From the NCBI GenBank assembly GCA_963826795.1, contig CAWGYT010000011.1:62001-126000 (forward strand): a stretch of DNA of 64,000 bases, written 5' to 3'. This DNA is from CAWGYT01 sp963826795 (GTDB lineage Bacteria > Planctomycetota > Planctomycetia > Pirellulales > Pirellulaceae). This document shows positions 61,853 through 64,000 of this stretch, piece by piece (within the stretch, counting starts at the first letter, position 1; each line of letters begins with the position of its first letter). The notes under the pieces were generated by a model. The model made no database searches, had not been told where the DNA came from, and saw nothing but the letters and a program-made list of their open reading frames with translations. A program made the position numbers and the translations under genes.

Positions 61853-63223
61853 ATGCTTACCGTTTACGATCGAGCCCACTCGAGCCATGATCGTCACGGC
61901 CTCTCGCGACGGAATTTTATCCGCATTGGCGGATTGGGCATCGCGGGACTCTCGCTGCCCCAGCTGCTCGCCGAAGAATCACGTTCGGGACAATCACGTT
62001 CGGGACAATCGCGGCACAAGTCGCTGATCCTGATCTACCTGGTTGGGGGACCACCGCATTTAGATATGTGGGACTTGAAGCCGGACGCACCGAGCGAAGT
62101 GCGGGGCGAATTTCGGCCGATCAAGACGAATGTGTCGGGCATCGAGCTGTGTGAGCATCTCCCGATGATGGCGCAGCGGATGGACCGTTTCGCGATCATA
62201 CGATCGATCGTGGACGCCCAGGATGATCACCACGCGTTTCAGTGTTACACCGGACGAGATCAGCGCAAGCCGATGCCGGCGGGAGGTTGGCCGCAATTGG
62301 GATCCGCGGTGGCTCACCTGCAGGGCTCGGTGAACGCGGCGGTGCCCCCGATGGTGAGCCTTTGTTACCGGTGTTCTCACGGGCCGTACAACGAGCCCGG
62401 TCCGGGCTTTCTCGGCATCGGCAACACGGGCTTCCAGCCGCTTTCGTCCAGCCGGGAGACGATGACGCTACAGGGGATCACGACGGACCGCCTGTTGGAC
62501 CGCCGCCGTTTGCTGGCCTCGGTCGATCGCTTGCGGCGAGAAGTCGATCTGCGCCGACTAGGCGGTGTCGATCGATTTACGGACCAGGCGATGGGAATTC
62601 TCACCTCGTCCAAACTGGCCGACGCGCTCGACCTGTCGAAGGAAGATCCGCGACTTGTGGCGCGGTATGGAACGGGCGATCCGACGATCTTCATGGACGA
62701 TAACGGAGCCCCTCGGGTGCCTCAGAATTTCCTCCTGGCGCGGCGGCTGGTCGAGGCAGGGGCACGGGTCGTAACCGTCGCCTACAGCAAATGGGATTGG
62801 CACGGGGGACCCAACAATTCGATCTTTAAACGACAGCGCGAGGATCTGCCGGTTTTCGATCAGGCGATTACGGCGCTGATCGACGACTTGCACGACCGCG
62901 GCCTCGACAAAGACGTCACGGTGATCGCCTGGGGTGAGTTTGGGCGTACGCCGGTGATCAACGCGGGCGCAGGCCGTGATCACTGGCCTCGCGTGTCGGG
63001 CGCCATTCTCGCGGGCGGTGGACTTCGCACCGGACAGGTGATCGGGGCCACGGATCGCTTGGGTGGCGAGGCGATCGACCGCCCGGTCTCGTTCGGCGAT
63101 GTGTTCGCAACGCTCTATCACCGCTTGGGCATCGACGTCGGCCGGGCGACCCTCACCGATCTCAACGGTCGCCCTCAGTACCTGGTTGATCCGGCCGCCA
63201 AGCCGATCGACGAATTGATTTAG
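61853..63223 (+). CDS. DUF1501 family protein with Tat signal
   Basis: 456 aa. AGGAG lies about 10 nt before the ATG. The N-terminus has a twin-arginine motif, SRRNFIRIGGLGIAGLSLP, as usual for this planctomycete-rich family. Alkaline-phosphatase-superfamily-like landmarks are LIYLVGGPPHLDMWDLKPDA near residue 60, DWHGGPNNSIF, and VIAWGEFGRTPVINAGAGRD then HW. DUF1501 proteins are predicted periplasmic sulfatase/phosphatase-like hydrolases, commonly next to cytochrome-type DUF1549/DUF1553 proteins, which are absent here. Substrate unknown. A short repeat, SGQSRSGQSR, lies after the signal. Confidence 0.92.
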   Translation: MLTVYDRAHSSHDRHGLSRRNFIRIGGLGIAGLSLPQLLAEESRSGQSRSGQSRHKSLILIYLVGGPPHLDMWDLKPDAPSEVRGEFRPIKTNVSGIELCEHLPMMAQRMDRFAIIRSIVDAQDDHHAFQCYTGRDQRKPMPAGGWPQLGSAVAHLQGSVNAAVPPMVSLCYRCSHGPYNEPGPGFLGIGNTGFQPLSSSRETMTLQGITTDRLLDRRRLLASVDRLRREVDLRRLGGVDRFTDQAMGILTSSKLADALDLSKEDPRLVARYGTGDPTIFMDDNGAPRVPQNFLLARRLVEAGARVVTVAYSKWDWHGGPNNSIFKRQREDLPVFDQAITALIDDLHDRGLDKDVTVIAWGEFGRTPVINAGAGRDHWPRVSGAILAGGGLRTGQVIGATDRLGGEAIDRPVSFGDVFATLYHRLGIDVGRATLTDLNGRPQYLVDPAAKPIDELI

Positions 63224-63261
63224 ATTGCGCTTTGGACCGCGGTTGGCAGGAGACCCTTGAG

Positions 63262-64000
63262 ATGCGCTTGTTCAACGTGTGGCTCGTCCTGTTATCGCTC
63301 GCTTCGTTCGCCACGGCCGGCGATGAGCTGTACCAGCTCGGTGAAGACTCGCTGCGGCACGAAGGCATCCCCCAGGGCGCGGTGACGGAGCACGTCTGGA
63401 AAAGCCAGGTGTTTCCCGGCACGATCCGCCGGTACTGGGTGTATGTACCGGCGCAGTACGAGGCGTCGCAGCCCGCGTCGGTCATGGTTTTTCAAGACGG
63501 GCACGCCTACGTGGACGAAGCGGGACAGTTCCGCGTCCCGGTCGTGTTTGATAACTTGATTCACGCGGGTGACATGCCGGTGGTTATCGGGATCTTCATT
63601 GATCCGGGGCACAAAGCCGAGCAGTTACCGGAAAAGCCCGGCTGGCAACCGGCTCCGGCAAATCGCAGTTTCGAATACGACACGCTGTCCGATCAGTATG
63701 CTCGTTTCTTATTGGACGAGATCTTGCCCGAGGTTGGCAAACAATATTCGCTGACCGACGACCCGGATCGGCGGGCGATCGGCGGGATCAGTTCGGGCGG
63801 GATTTGCGCCTGGACGGTTGGCTGGGAACGCCCCGATGCCTTTCGCAAGGTGCTGAGTCACGTCGGCAGCTTCGTGAACATCCGCGGCGGGCACGTCTAT
63901 CCCGCCTTAATTCGCAAGACCGAACGAAAGCCGATTCGCGTCTTTCTCCAGGACGGATCCGGTGACCTGGACAATCAACACGGCAACTGGCCGCTGGCGA
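63262..64000 (+). CDS. Secreted esterase-family protein (enterochelin esterase-like), 3' end outside the window
   Basis: About 246 residues are visible. AGGAG lies about 10 nt before the ATG at 63262. A signal peptide MRLFNVWLVLLSLASFATA precedes an alpha/beta-hydrolase of the esterase D type. Landmarks are RRYWVYVPAQYEASQPASVM, VFQDGHAYVDE, and the nucleophile elbow GGISSGGICAW with a likely catalytic Ser. The acid and His residues would lie near or past the edge. It lies 38 nt after the DUF1501 gene and may be co-transcribed. Likely hydrolyses an ester in the periplasm or outside the cell. Confidence 0.87.
   Translation, partial: MRLFNVWLVLLSLASFATAGDELYQLGEDSLRHEGIPQGAVTEHVWKSQVFPGTIRRYWVYVPAQYEASQPASVMVFQDGHAYVDEAGQFRVPVVFDNLIHAGDMPVVIGIFIDPGHKAEQLPEKPGWQPAPANRSFEYDTLSDQYARFLLDEILPEVGKQYSLTDDPDRRAIGGISSGGICAWTVGWERPDAFRKVLSHVGSFVNIRGGHVYPALIRKTERKPIRVFLQDGSGDLDNQHGNWPLA

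Noticed and set aside
1..64000. tRNA, rRNA, riboswitch or transposase genes
   Set aside because: No cloverleaf-like, rRNA-like or transposase-like sequence was recognised on either strand by reading; a dedicated covariance search was not possible.

Overview
The window looks like a chromosome segment of a planctomycete (Planctomycetota, probably a Pirellulales-type organism). Supporting marks are three secreted proteins with the N-terminal LEPR-xLL motif, dockerin/EF-hand tails, a PEP-CTERM-like tail, a DUF1501 protein with a twin-arginine signal, giant multidomain genes, GC-rich coding sequence and few strong Shine-Dalgarno sites. No rRNA, tRNA, CRISPR array, phage or classical insertion sequence was recognised.

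Layout. 1-3933 (minus): a large secreted TPR protein, split by an apparent one-base loss and running off the left edge. 3934-4527: intergenic tandem repeats. 4528-8136 (plus): an SdrD-B-repeat/dockerin surface protein. 8121-8987 (minus): a secreted protein of unknown function. 9415-12043 (plus): VTC-domain protein, DUF4956 membrane protein and HlyD-like protein, tightly packed. 12241-14438 (plus): DegT-type aminotransferase and CtBP-like dehydrogenase. 14431-15940 (minus): Nramp-like transporter without the usual metal-site motifs. 16134-16620: a second repeat cluster, inverted relative to the first. 16638-18587 (minus): ABC exporter. 18994-20295 (plus): LamG/dockerin/PEP-CTERM protein.

The most interesting part is 20.3-61.7 kb. 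A minus-strand cluster encodes an M50-protease/HlyD fusion, a GAF-HlyD protein, a further HlyD protein, a short SecA-like ATPase and a TolC-like protein. Divergent from it, the plus strand carries a 2358-aa DUF4347/cadherin-like giant protein, a hybrid histidine kinase, a REC-HD-GYP protein, a second giant gene (about 6168 aa after frame repair) and a GGDEF/HD-GYP protein. The giants share an N-terminal LEPR-xLL motif, a DUF4347 domain with a possible His-Cys dyad, and a C-terminal membrane segment with a VGYxVWMLRGG motif. The kinase and the GGDEF protein share one sensor-PAS module. I infer a dedicated export/anchoring machine for giant adhesins, with two-component and c-di-GMP control, in which a SecA-like ATPase and an M50/HlyD fusion stand where type I systems use an ABC transporter.

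61853-64000 (plus): a DUF1501 protein and a truncated esterase-family gene.

Frame quality. Apparent single- or double-base indels break five genes (TPR, HlyD, Nramp, TolC and giant 2). In giant 2, 16 indels were located by comparing repeats and reading frames; correcting them gives one open frame of exactly 6169 codons. This points to residual assembly or sequencing errors more than to real gene decay.
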